Assembly (NCBI RefSeq): GCF_037040815.1
Contig: NZ_CP146232.1
Location: 2,350,501-2,414,500 of the forward strand
Reading direction: 5' to 3'
DNA length: 64,000 nt
From: Pararoseomonas sp. SCSIO 73927
GTDB taxonomy: Bacteria > Pseudomonadota > Alphaproteobacteria > Acetobacterales > Acetobacteraceae
The position numbers and the translations under genes are program-made. Below the pieces are notes generated by a model. It was not told the origin of the DNA, ran no database searches, and saw nothing but the letters and a program-made list of their open reading frames with translations. Shown in pieces: positions 23,980 to 35,786 of the stretch (the stretch's first letter is position 1; the number at the start of each line of letters is the position of its first letter).

Positions 23980-25440
23980 CGGGGGTCCAGGTGGCGGAGC
24001 CCCCTGGGTGGCCGCGCCCCCCAGTGTCGGCCCGGCATCCAGGCAGAGCGTGGCGGAGAGGCCGGGCGGGTGCAGGCCGGGGTGGGTGTCGTTCAGGATG
24101 AGGGCCCCGCCGTGGAGGCCCGCGACGGCGCGGACGAGGGAGAGACCGAGGCCGTAGCCCGGGGTGGTGCGGGCATTGTCGGCGCGGAAGAAGCGTTCCC
24201 CGGCGCGGGCGCGGTCGGCGGCGGGGAGGCCGGGGCCTTCGTCGGCCACCGTGATGCGCTGGGTCTCGCCCCGGGCCTCGGCGGAGAGGCGGATGCGGCC
24301 GCCGGCGGGGGAGAACTTCACGGCGTTGTCCAGCAGGTTCGCGACCGCCTGGAGGAGGAGGTCGCGGTCCCCCGTCAGGGGAAGGCTCTCCGGCAGGGAT
24401 GTTTCCAGGGTGACGCCGCGGGATTCGGCGATGGCCTCGTAGAGCTCGGCGGCGTCGGCCAGCAGGGGGGTGAGGTCGATGGCGGCGAAGGCGGCGCGGC
24501 GGGCGCCCGCCTCGGCCTCCGTGATCCGCAGCACGGCCTGGAAGATGCGGGTCATGCCGTCCAGGTCGGTGATGCCCTGCTCGATGGCGCGGCGCATCGC
24601 CTCAGGGTCCGCGTCCTGCGCTTCTTCCAGCCGGCCGCGGGCGCGGGCGACGGGGGTGCGGAGGTCGTGGGCGATGGCGTCCGACACGCCGCGGATGCCG
24701 GCCATGAGGGTGCCGATCTTGTCCAGCATGGCGTTCAGGGTGCGGCCCAGGCGGTCGAACTCGTCGTCGCGGTCGGAGAGGGGGACGCGCTGGGAGAGGT
24801 CGCCGCCGGCGATGGCGGAGACGGTGTCGGCGGCGGGGCGCAGCATGGATTGCAGGGCGCGGCGCAGCAGCAGGGCGCCGATGAGGGCGATGAGGCCGGA
24901 GGCGCTGGCGGCCCAGCCGAGGCCGCGCGCCAGGAGCTGGCGGAGGTGCAGCCGCTCCTCCTCGTCGCGGCCGACGAGGAGGCGGTCGCCGTTCGGCAGG
25001 TCGGCGCGGTAGAGGCGGACCTCGGTTCCCACCCCGTCCCGCACCATGCCGGCGCGGAGCCAGCGCAGGCCCTCGCTCTCGGGCGGGGGGCCGGCCAGCT
25101 CGTCGGGCGTGGCGTCGAGGTTGCCGGCGAGGGGCGTGCCGGCGGCGTCGGTGAGGCGGTAGAGGTCCTGGTCGTCCCCGTCCCGCGTCAGGCGGTAGGC
25201 GATGCCCTGCAGCACGCCGTCGCGGCCGGTCTCACGGTAGCGGGCGAGGAGGGAGGAGACGTCGGCGCGGATGGCGGCGTCCGTCTGCCGGTCCAGGCCG
25301 CCGGCCGTGTTGTACCAGACGATACCGGCGAAGGCGACGCCGCCGAGCAGGAACATGCCGGCGAAGAAGACGGCGAAGCGGAAGCCGGCGCTGTCCACCA
25401 GCCGGGGGACGGGGGCGCGGCGCACCTGCTCCGTCGGCAT
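23968..25440 (-). CDS. Sensor histidine kinase (EnvZ/OmpR class)
   Basis: 490 residues from ATG 25440. Two membrane helices (FAVFFAGMFLLGGVAFAGIV and GLGWAASASGLIALIGALLL) flank a periplasmic sensor of about 140 residues. A HAMP linker follows, then a HisKA domain with DAIAHDLRTPVARARG (phospho-His). The ATPase domain has N box LLDNAVKFSPAGG, VADEGPGLP and YGLGLSLVRAVAGLHGG. The signal sensed cannot be told from the sensor region. It is transcribed 10 bases after its response regulator. The palindromic CCAGGAGCCT unit of locus C overlaps its last codons. Confidence 0.92.
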   Translation of the reverse strand: MPTEQVRRAPVPRLVDSAGFRFAVFFAGMFLLGGVAFAGIVWYNTAGGLDRQTDAAIRADVSSLLARYRETGRDGVLQGIAYRLTRDGDDQDLYRLTDAAGTPLAGNLDATPDELAGPPPESEGLRWLRAGMVRDGVGTEVRLYRADLPNGDRLLVGRDEEERLHLRQLLARGLGWAASASGLIALIGALLLRRALQSMLRPAADTVSAIAGGDLSQRVPLSDRDDEFDRLGRTLNAMLDKIGTLMAGIRGVSDAIAHDLRTPVARARGRLEEAQDADPEAMRRAIEQGITDLDGMTRIFQAVLRITEAEAGARRAAFAAIDLTPLLADAAELYEAIAESRGVTLETSLPESLPLTGDRDLLLQAVANLLDNAVKFSPAGGRIRLSAEARGETQRITVADEGPGLPAADRARAGERFFRADNARTTPGYGLGLSLVRAVAGLHGGALILNDTHPGLHPPGLSATLCLDAGPTLGGAATQGAPPPGPPPGA

Positions 25441-25450
25441 GGTGCCGCCG

Positions 25451-26137
25451 CTAGGCGGCCTCCTCCGCCCGGATCATGTAGCCGGCGTTGCGGACGGTGT
25501 GGATCAGCGGCCGCTCGAAGCCGCGGTCCAGCTTCTGGCGGAGGCGGGAGACGTGGACGTCGATGACGTTGGTCTGGGGGTCGAAGTGGTAATCCCAGAC
25601 CTTCTCCAGCAGCATGGTGCGGGTGACGACCTGGCCGGCGTGGCGCATCAGGTGCTCCAGCAGGCGGAACTCGCGGGGCTGCACGTCGATGCGCTTGCCG
25701 CCGCGGGTGACGGTGCGGGAGAGGAGGTCCAGCTCCAGGTCGGCGACGCGGAGCTTCGTGGCGGGGGCCTCGGCGGCGGGGCGGCGGCCCAGGGCCTCCA
25801 CGCGGGCGAGGAGCTCGGCGAAGGCGAAGGGCTTGGTGAGGTAGTCGTCCCCGCCCGCCTTCAGGCCGCGCACCCGCTCATCCACCGCCGAGAGGGCGGT
25901 GAGGAAGAGGACGGGGGTGCGGTTCTCCTGGGCGCGGAGGGTTTCCACCAGGCGCAGGCCGTCCACGCCGCCGGGCAGCATGCGGTCCAGCACCAGCAGG
26001 TCGAAGGTCTCGCCGGCGGCGGCGAAGAGGCCGTCCTTGCCGTTGTCGCGGTGCTCCACGGAGTGGCCGGCCTCGGTGAGGCCGCGGCGGACGAAGCGGG
26101 CGACCTCGGGGTCGTCCTCGACCAGCAGGATACGCAT
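25451..26137 (-). CDS. OmpR/PhoB-family response regulator
   Basis: 228 residues from ATG 26137. The receiver domain has the acidic pocket VEDDPE, phospho-acceptor Asp51 in LLVLDRMLPGG and Lys102 in DYLTKPFAF. The C-terminal winged helix has PREFRLLEHLMRHAGQVVT, WDYHFDPQTNVIDVHVSRL and HTVRNAGYMIR. It is a DNA-binding regulator phosphorylated by the kinase encoded 10 bases downstream. The gene upstream, at 26252, is read in the same direction but is shielded by a strong hairpin. Target genes are unknown. Confidence 0.93.
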   Translation of the reverse strand: MRILLVEDDPEVARFVRRGLTEAGHSVEHRDNGKDGLFAAAGETFDLLVLDRMLPGGVDGLRLVETLRAQENRTPVLFLTALSAVDERVRGLKAGGDDYLTKPFAFAELLARVEALGRRPAAEAPATKLRVADLELDLLSRTVTRGGKRIDVQPREFRLLEHLMRHAGQVVTRTMLLEKVWDYHFDPQTNVIDVHVSRLRQKLDRGFERPLIHTVRNAGYMIRAEEAA

Positions 26138-26200
26138 GGTGGTCCTTGGGAAGTCTTTTTCCGGGCCTAGAATGGCCCGAAGGCGGGGCCAGGACCAGAT

Positions 26201-26236
26201 GGGGGCGGCACCTCCCCGCAAGGAGGTGCCGCCCCC
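26201..26236 (-). terminator. 15-pair hairpin after the RTX phosphodiesterase gene
   Basis: GGGGGCGGCACCTCC and its exact complement GGAGGTGCCGCCCCC enclose the loop CCGCAA. The hairpin lies 16 bases past the stop of the large minus-strand gene and before the response regulator start. No T-run follows. It is the most stable simple stem in the window and a likely transcription end. Confidence 0.65.
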
Positions 26237-26251
26237 GGGAACCCGGGCCGG

Positions 26252-29200
26252 TCAGGCGGCCCAGATGTCCTCCGCCGTGACGGCCGTGCCGGCGCCGAGG
26301 GCGGCGATCCGGGTGGCGGCCGCGCCGCCCGCGCCGTCCGCGTCGTGGTACAGCGCGCCGGTCGCCGCGTCGTAGAGGACGCGCTGCGCGGCGGTGGTCG
26401 CCGTGCGGCCCGTCCCGAAGGCCTCCGCCGCGATCGGGCCGGCGGTGCCGAGGGCGAAGGCCGTGCCGTCCAGCTCGATCCGGTCCTCGCCGGAGGCGAA
26501 GTCGAGAATCCGGCTCTCGTTCCCGGCGCCCAGCGCGTCCAGGCGGAAGCGGTCGGCGCCGCCGCCGCCGGTGAGGCGGTTCAGGCCCGTGCCGCCGACC
26601 AGCAGGTCGTCCCCGCCGCGCCCGACCAGCGCGTCGTTCCCGCCCAGGCCGTAGAGGGTGGTGTCCACGGCGTTGGCGAGGATGCGGTTGTTCAGCGCGT
26701 TGCCCGTGCCGGTGCGCGCCGCGCCTTCGACCATCAGCTTCTCGATGTTGTCGCCGAGGGTGTAGTCGATGAGCGCCGTCACGCGGTCGTAGCCGGCGCC
26801 CGCGCCCTCGATGATCACGTCGCCGGCGTCGTCCACCTGGTAGGCGTCGTCGCCCTCGCCGCCCTCCATCGTGTCGGCCCCGGCGCCGCCGAGGAGGCGG
26901 TTGTCGCCGCTGCCGCCGAGCAGGCGGTTGCCGAGCGCGTTGCCGATGACGTCGGCATCGGAGGCGCCGCGCAGCTCCGCGTTCTCCACGGTGGAGGCGA
27001 GGTTCAGGCGGTCCTCCCCGGCGTAGATGGCGGTGTCGATCCCCGCGCCGCCCTTGGCGGCGGTGAGGCCGTCCACGTCGAGCACCACGATGTCGTTGCC
27101 GCGCGGGGCACCGCCGGCGGTGGAGATCGCGCCGGGGACGGAGATGGCGCCGTCGCCCGCGCGGAGCTGCTCCACGATCGAGACGCCGGTGCCGGGGAAA
27201 TCGGTGAAGAGGCCGTCGAAGCCGGAGGCGATGACCTTCAGGTACTCCTCCACCGGGCGCTGCACCGTGCCGTCGGGGTTGAGGAAGGAGAAGTACTCCT
27301 CGTCGCGCAGCGTGTAGATCACCGCCTCCACGCCGGCATCGTGCGCCCACTTCACGATGTCCATCTCCGCGCCCGTGAGTTGGGCCGCGATGAGGGGGAC
27401 GCCGTCGCCGTCATAGTCCACGGGGGTCGTCAGCGGCGTGGAGGCGTAGACGTCCTCCTTGTAGGGGCTGATGACGTCCGCGTAGAGGTCGGCCATCGCC
27501 TTGATCGCCTCGGCGGAGTAGAGGCCGCCGCCGCCGACCTCGGCCACCGTCGTCGCCGTGAGCGGGAAGTCGAAGCCGTCGAAGAGCGAGGGGTCGGCGC
27601 CCAGCGCGGCGTTGGCGGGGTTGAGGTGGAAGGCGATGTCCGGGGAGTAGTTGTTGTACATCAGCTGCACCAGCGGCACGTCGATGCCGGCGGCGGGCAT
27701 GATCACTGTCTGCAGCTCGATGAGGTTCGCGATCTCGAAGGACTGGATGGAGACGCGGGTGGGGTCGGTGAAGCCGTTCTCCACCAGCGTGTCGACCAGC
27801 ACCTGGCTGGTGTCCACGCCGATCCGGGTGCCGTCGGCGTAGACGCCGTTGTACTCGAAGTAGGTGGGGTGCTTCGTCTCGGGGATGATGCTGATCTTCA
27901 CGCCCGTCTCGGCCTCGACCTGCTTCACGAGGTCGATCACCTCCTGCAGGGTGGGGATGCGGAACTGGTCGTTGAACTCCGCATTGTCCGGGCGGAGCTG
28001 CGGGATGCGCTCGCGGGCGTAGAGGGTCTTCAACTCGGCGAGGGTGAAGTCCTCCACGAACCAATCGGTGACGGTCTCGCCCTCCAGCACCTTCGTGGTC
28101 CGGCGATCGGCGAATTCGGGGCGGTCGGCCACGTCCGTGGTGCCGCCGAGCATCGGCTCGTGGCGGTCCACCAGCACGCCGTCCTTCGTCAGCACGAGGT
28201 CGGGCTCGATCACCTTGGCGCCGAGGCGGATGGCCTCGCGATAGGCCTCCAGCGTGTGCTCGGGGCGCGTGCCGCTGGCGCCGCGATGGGCGATGACCTC
28301 CGGGGCGTCGCCGGAGAGGGTGTCGAAGACCGCGTCGATCTCCAGGTCCATGGAGACGAGGCGGTGGTCGGAGGCGGGGAAGCCGTTGGGCGGCAGGGTG
28401 GGGCTGTAATTGCCGGCGAGGGGGAAGAGCGGGTCCGCCGCCATGGGCCAGAAGACTCCCCCGGCGACGGGGGTGAGGCCGGCTGCGGAGGGGAGGACGT
28501 AGTCGGCGCGGAGGTTGCCGGGAGCGCCGTCCGCGAAGTCCGCCGTGTCCCCGTTGGGGTTGCCGGTGTGGGCGTTGTTGGCCCCGCCCTGGGCGGCGGC
28601 GGCCTCGGTGGCGCCGGCGGAGATGGGGGTGACGCTGGCGTCGATGACGGGGTTCTGCAGCAACTGCAGGGCGGCGGAGTCCACGCTGTCGCCGTCGTTC
28701 GGGTCGGCGTTCATGTCGCCCATGATGACGAAGCGGGCGCCGGCCTCCAGGCCGCCGGCATTGCCCTCGTCGTCGTAGATGTAGCCGCCCTGGCCGGGGG
28801 TGACGTAGTCGGAGAGGAAGCGGATCTCGTCGGCGTTGCGCAGGCCGTTGCGGTCCTCGGCGCCGTCGAAGGTCGGGGGCGTCGGGTGGGCGGCGATCAC
28901 GTGCAGGATCTCGCCGTTGATCCGCACGGGGATGTCCCAGTGGGACTTGGAGGAGAGGCGCAGCACGGCCAGTTCCTCGGCGGAGTAGAAGTCGCCGGGG
29001 GCGGCGGTGGAGGCGTCGTCCGGCAGGCGGGCGCCGGGCATGTCCTTCCAGAGGAAGGTCTGGAAGGTGCGGATATCCTCGTAGACGATCTCGTACTTCG
29101 AGTAGATCGCCATGCCGTACTGGCCGGGGTAGTTGCCGAAGCCGAAGGCGTCGTCGCCGTAGCCCGGGGCGCCGGGGGTGGTGACGGCCGCGCCGTTGTT

Positions 29201-29530
29201 GTTCAGGTCCAGGCCGCTGGCGATGCCGGTGTTGGAGGGGGCGGTGAAGGCGTAGCCGTAGTCGATCGCCTGCCCGCCGCCATCGGCGAGGTTCAGCGTG
29301 TTCTGGCCGACGGCGAGGTAGTTGTCCCGGAACAGGTTCAGCGCCCGGTCGCCGGAGACGTAGTCGAACTCGTTGATGAGGACGATGTCGGGGGCGGCGC
29401 GCTGGACGATCTCGGCGACGGTCTGCGCCTGGAGGTTGCCGGGGGTGGAGAGGTCCCGGACCAGCTCGCCCTCCGCGTTGCGGTTGAGCGAGGCGTTGAA
29501 GGTCGCCACCCGGATCTCAGTGCCTGCCAT
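26252..29530 (-). CDS. Secreted RTX protein with two phosphodiesterase domains (EEP + GDPD)
   Basis: 1092 residues. Residues 1-400 are an endonuclease/exonuclease/phosphatase domain, with RVATFNASL, INEFD (Glu54), HVIAAHPTPP, VIMGDMNADP (Asp272, Asn274) and ASDHRLVSMD (His389). Residues about 410-790 are a GlpQ-like glycerophosphodiester phosphodiesterase, with VIAHRGASGTRPEHTLEAY (His415), KVIEPDLVLTKDG and His457 in VDRHEPM. Residues about 855-1000 hold RTX calcium-binding repeats such as LLGGAGADTMEGGEGDDAY and GRGGDDLLVGG. There is no N-terminal signal, and the C-terminus ends VTAEDIWAA, as in type I secretion substrates. It likely frees phosphate from nucleic acids or lipids and from deacylated phospholipids outside the cell. 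No type I secretion genes are adjacent. Confidence 0.88.
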   Translation of the reverse strand: MAGTEIRVATFNASLNRNAEGELVRDLSTPGNLQAQTVAEIVQRAAPDIVLINEFDYVSGDRALNLFRDNYLAVGQNTLNLADGGGQAIDYGYAFTAPSNTGIASGLDLNNNGAAVTTPGAPGYGDDAFGFGNYPGQYGMAIYSKYEIVYEDIRTFQTFLWKDMPGARLPDDASTAAPGDFYSAEELAVLRLSSKSHWDIPVRINGEILHVIAAHPTPPTFDGAEDRNGLRNADEIRFLSDYVTPGQGGYIYDDEGNAGGLEAGARFVIMGDMNADPNDGDSVDSAALQLLQNPVIDASVTPISAGATEAAAAQGGANNAHTGNPNGDTADFADGAPGNLRADYVLPSAAGLTPVAGGVFWPMAADPLFPLAGNYSPTLPPNGFPASDHRLVSMDLEIDAVFDTLSGDAPEVIAHRGASGTRPEHTLEAYREAIRLGAKVIEPDLVLTKDGVLVDRHEPMLGGTTDVADRPEFADRRTTKVLEGETVTDWFVEDFTLAELKTLYARERIPQLRPDNAEFNDQFRIPTLQEVIDLVKQVEAETGVKISIIPETKHPTYFEYNGVYADGTRIGVDTSQVLVDTLVENGFTDPTRVSIQSFEIANLIELQTVIMPAAGIDVPLVQLMYNNYSPDIAFHLNPANAALGADPSLFDGFDFPLTATTVAEVGGGGLYSAEAIKAMADLYADVISPYKEDVYASTPLTTPVDYDGDGVPLIAAQLTGAEMDIVKWAHDAGVEAVIYTLRDEEYFSFLNPDGTVQRPVEEYLKVIASGFDGLFTDFPGTGVSIVEQLRAGDGAISVPGAISTAGGAPRGNDIVVLDVDGLTAAKGGAGIDTAIYAGEDRLNLASTVENAELRGASDADVIGNALGNRLLGGSGDNRLLGGAGADTMEGGEGDDAYQVDDAGDVIIEGAGAGYDRVTALIDYTLGDNIEKLMVEGAARTGTGNALNNRILANAVDTTLYGLGGNDALVGRGGDDLLVGGTGLNRLTGGGGADRFRLDALGAGNESRILDFASGEDRIELDGTAFALGTAGPIAAEAFGTGRTATTAAQRVLYDAATGALYHDADGAGGAAATRIAALGAGTAVTAEDIWAA

Positions 29531-29680
29531 GCTGGCCTCTCCCGTCCTCGGCGGGCCTTCGGCCGATCCGCCGGCAGGGTCCGCACATGTGACGAAAGGT
29601 TAACCGGCTGGCGTCGCAGGGTCGGTGTGGCTTCCGTGAAGCTTCCTTGGCCAAGAAATCGTGAGGCGGGGGCGTGAGAG

Positions 29681-29706
29681 GGGCCGGGTGCCGCGGCACC
29701 CGGGCC
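29681..29706 (-). terminator. Hairpin after the DegP-like gene
   Basis: GGGTGCCG pairs perfectly with CGGCACCC, extended by GGGCC/GGCCC across a one-base bulge. It lies directly after the stop of the minus-strand protease gene at 29715 and before the promoter region of the RTX phosphodiesterase gene. No T-tract. Confidence 0.5.
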
Positions 29707-29714
29707 CCGGCCGG

Positions 29715-30845
<1,131 letters not shown>

Positions 30846-30983
30846 GGGGTGCTCTGGCTCTCCGGGGTGCGGCGCGGGGTCTTACTCGTCATAGAGAGGG
30901 AAGAAAGGGCCGGGGTTCAAGCGGGCGGCCCCGGGAAGAGTTCCTTCCGCCCCCCGTTTCCGCACCCGGTGTCCGGCGCGGGG

Positions 30984-33098
<2,115 letters not shown>

Positions 33099-33331
33099 TC
33101 GCAGCTGATCCCTGACGTTCCGGCGGAAGCGGCCGGGCCGCTCCTTGCGCCGGATGCGGCCGGGCGTCCACCCGCGCCCGGTGCAGCGCTGCGGTAAGCA
33201 CGGGGCGCCGCCGCGGGTTTCCGCCGCCCGCCCCCGCCACTGCCCCCCTTGCGCGGCCTCGTGCCCCTTCCTGCCCCCTTGCCAGCGCCGTGCCGGCGCG
33301 GAACATCCCCGCCGACGCAGGAGGAACGCCC

Positions 33332-34579
33332 ATGCCGGACGCTCACAGCGGCCCGGATTCAGCCGGCCCGACGACCAGCCCGGACGGGCCGCCGCAGGAT
33401 TCCCGCCTGCCCCTCTCCGGGCTGCGGGTGGTGGAGCTCGGCCACTACATCGCCGCGCCCTTCGCCACGCGGCTGCTGGCCGACCTGGGCGCGGAAGTGA
33501 TCAAGGTGGAGCCGCCGGAGGGCGACCCGCACCGGGACTGGGGCGCGCGGGTGAACGGGAAGGCCGTGTGGTTCTCCATCCACGGGCGCAACAAGCTCTC
33601 CGTCGCGCTGAACCTGAAGAGCGAGGAGGGGCGGCGGAAGGTGCGTGCCCTGTGCGCCCGGGCGGACGCGCTGGTGGAGAACTTCCGGCCCGGCTACCTG
33701 GAGCGGATCGGGCTGGGGCCGGAGGTGCTGCGGGCGGAGAACCCGCGGCTGGTGATTGCGCGGGTCTCCGGCTACGGGCAGGACGGGCCCTACCGCGACA
33801 AGCCGGCCTTCGGCGCGATCGGGGAGGCGATGGGAGGGCTGCGGCACCTGACGGCCAATCCCGGGAGGACGGACCTGCCGCCGCCGCGCTGCGGCGTCTC
33901 CATCAGCGACGACCTGGCGGGGATGTATGCGGCGCTCTCGCTCGTCTCGGCCTGCTGGGGGCGGGACCGGAGCCCGGAGAGGCGCGGCACCACGATCGAC
34001 CTCGACCTCGTCTCCTCGGTCTTCTCGCTGATGGAGGGGATGCTGCCGGAGTACGGCATGCTCGGCCGTGTCAGGCAGCCCATGGGGGCGGCGCTGCCGA
34101 GCGCGGCGCCGACGAACACCTACCCCTGCGCGGACGGGAAGTGGCTGGCGATCGCGGGCAATTCCGACCTCATCTTCCGCCGCCTGATGGAGCGGATCGG
34201 CCGCCCCGAGCTGGCGGCGGACCCGCGCATGGCGAGCAATTCCGGCCGCTGCGCCCACGCCGCCGAGCTGGACGAGGCCATCGCCGCCTGGACGCGGGGG
34301 ATGACGGCCAAGGAGGCGCAGGAAGCGATGGAGGCGGTGCAGGTGCCCTGTTCCCGGCTGTACGACATGAAGGACTGCGCGGAGGACCCGCACTTCCAGG
34401 CGCGCGACATGATGCTGGAGGTGGAGGACCCGCTGGTGGGCGCCACCGTGCCGCACCCCGCCGCCCCCTTTCGCTTCGAGGGCATTCCGCCGCGCGACAT
34501 GGTGCGCTGGCCCGGCCCCGCGGTGGGGGAGCACAACGACTACGTCTTCGACATGCTGCTGAAGGAGGATGCGCGATGA
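33332..34579 (+). CDS. Family III CoA-transferase (CaiB/BaiF)
   Basis: 415 residues; ATG 33332 is chosen because AGGAGGA lies 7 bases upstream. Cytoplasmic enzyme that moves CoA between carboxylic acids through a protein aspartyl-CoA thioester. Motifs are LSGLRVVELGHYIAAPFATR, LGAEVIKVEPPEGDPHRDW, NKLSVALNLKSEEG, VSGYGQDGPY and GVSISDDLAGMYAAL, whose Asp (193 or 194) is the expected nucleophile. Its stop overlaps the ATG of an HMG-CoA-lyase-like gene, so the two probably act in sequence: activation of a C5-C6 hydroxy-acid and then cleavage of its CoA ester. The substrate is not determined. Confidence 0.92.
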   Translation: MPDAHSGPDSAGPTTSPDGPPQDSRLPLSGLRVVELGHYIAAPFATRLLADLGAEVIKVEPPEGDPHRDWGARVNGKAVWFSIHGRNKLSVALNLKSEEGRRKVRALCARADALVENFRPGYLERIGLGPEVLRAENPRLVIARVSGYGQDGPYRDKPAFGAIGEAMGGLRHLTANPGRTDLPPPRCGVSISDDLAGMYAALSLVSACWGRDRSPERRGTTIDLDLVSSVFSLMEGMLPEYGMLGRVRQPMGAALPSAAPTNTYPCADGKWLAIAGNSDLIFRRLMERIGRPELAADPRMASNSGRCAHAAELDEAIAAWTRGMTAKEAQEAMEAVQVPCSRLYDMKDCAEDPHFQARDMMLEVEDPLVGATVPHPAAPFRFEGIPPRDMVRWPGPAVGEHNDYVFDMLLKEDAR

Positions 34580-35478
34580 GCGAGAGCGCCACGATCAGCG
34601 ACGTCGCCCCGCGCGACGGGCTGCAATCCATCGGCGGCTTCGTGCCGACGGAGAGGAAGATCGCGCTGGTGCGCGCCATCCACGCGGCGGGGATCCGCCG
34701 GATGGAGATTGGTTCCTTCGTCTCGCCGAAGGCCGTGCCGCAGATGGCGGATACGGGCGAGGTGCTGCGCGCGGCCCTCGATCTGCCGGGGCTGGAGTGC
34801 ACGGTGCTGGTGCCGAACCGGCGCGGCTTCGACCTGGCGGCAGGGTCGGGCGCGCAGCGGCTCGGCCTCTTCATGTCGGCCACCGAGAGCCACAACAAGG
34901 CGAACCTGAACCGCACGCGGGAGGAATCCTTCGCCGACCTCGCCGCCATCGTGGCGGATGCGCGGGCGGCGGGGCTGCTGGTGCGGTTCAACCTCTCCAC
35001 CGTGTTCCACTGCCCCTTCGAGGGCGTGGTGCCGGACGAGGAGGCGCTGGACTGGGTGGAGCGGATCGTCGCGCTCGATCCCGCCATGGAAGTCGCGCTG
35101 TGCGACACCACCGGCAACGCCGCGCCGGACCAGGTGCGGCGCGTGTTCGAGAAGGCTTTCGCCTCCTGGGGCAGCCGCTTCGCCTTCCACGGGCACGACA
35201 CCTACGGCATGGGCGTGGCCAACGTCTCCGCGGCCTGGGCGGCGGGCTGCCGGATCTTCGATTCGGCCTCCGGCGGGCTCGGCGGCTGCCCCTTCGCGCC
35301 CGGCGCGACGGGGAATGTGGCGACAGAGGACGTGGCCTGGCTGTTCCGCCGCATGGGCGTGGAGACGGGGATCGATTGGAACCGGCTGCTGGAGGCGGCC
35401 GACCTGGCCGCCACAATTCCTGGCGGCATGCCGGGCGGGCGGATGCGCGGGGTGCCGGCGGCGCGGCGGGCGGCGTGA
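34576..35478 (+). CDS. Hydroxymethylglutaryl-CoA lyase family enzyme
   Basis: 300 residues, ATG 34576 overlapping the preceding stop (ATGA). DRE-TIM metallolyase with SDVAPRDGLQSIGGFVPTE (catalytic Asp-Gly region), MEIGSFVSPKAVPQM, FHGHDTYGMGVAN (metal His pair) and GGLGGCPFAPGATGN (active-site Cys loop). HMG-CoA lyase makes acetoacetate and acetyl-CoA in leucine breakdown. Relatives coupled to a CaiB-type transferase cleave other 3-hydroxy-3-methyl acyl-CoAs such as citramalyl-CoA. No other leucine-pathway gene is nearby, so the transferase-coupled role seems at least as likely. Confidence 0.88.
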   Translation: MSESATISDVAPRDGLQSIGGFVPTERKIALVRAIHAAGIRRMEIGSFVSPKAVPQMADTGEVLRAALDLPGLECTVLVPNRRGFDLAAGSGAQRLGLFMSATESHNKANLNRTREESFADLAAIVADARAAGLLVRFNLSTVFHCPFEGVVPDEEALDWVERIVALDPAMEVALCDTTGNAAPDQVRRVFEKAFASWGSRFAFHGHDTYGMGVANVSAAWAAGCRIFDSASGGLGGCPFAPGATGNVATEDVAWLFRRMGVETGIDWNRLLEAADLAATIPGGMPGGRMRGVPAARRAA

Positions 35479-35485
35479 GGCGGCC

Positions 35486-35690
35486 CCAGGGGGCGCTGCC
35501 CCCTGGAACCCCATCTGGCTGCCGCTACGCTTTCCTGAGGCGGTGTCTTCGCGTGAGGGACTTTTTCTGCCCTTGCAGTCGCCTCGGGTCATCGACCCAA
35601 GGCGCACGGCGGCAGAGGGAGACCAACTCCTGGAAGACATGGCGGTGAGGGATCGGGGGAACGGAAGAGTTCCTTCTTTCTCTCCCCGGG
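35486..35690. repeat. Intergenic palindrome cluster, locus D (308-base gap)
   Basis: No gene is seen in the gap 35479-35786. 35486-35506 is CCAGGGGGC-GCT-GCCCCCTGG. 35581-35603 is GCCTCGGGTC-ATC-GACCCAAGGC with one mismatch, preceded by CCCTTGCAGTC as at locus F. 35654-35690 is a degraded copy of the CCGGGGAGAGGAAGAA palindrome. The order matches loci C and F, in the F orientation. It lies between two plus-strand genes. Confidence 0.65.
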
Positions 35691-35786
35691 GCCGCCCCTC
35701 GCCCGCCCGTTGCGGCGGCGGCATCATGGCCTCTGGTCCGGCACGGGGCTTGCCCCTTGCCGGCCGATCTATGGAGGCACCACAGC

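Noticed and set aside
26345..29677. A plus-strand open frame of 1110 codons opposite the RTX phosphodiesterase gene
   Set aside because: GC-rich codon bias leaves long open antisense frames. The encoded sequence is low-complexity Gly/Val/Ala/Arg without any fold motif, whereas the minus strand encodes three clear domains.
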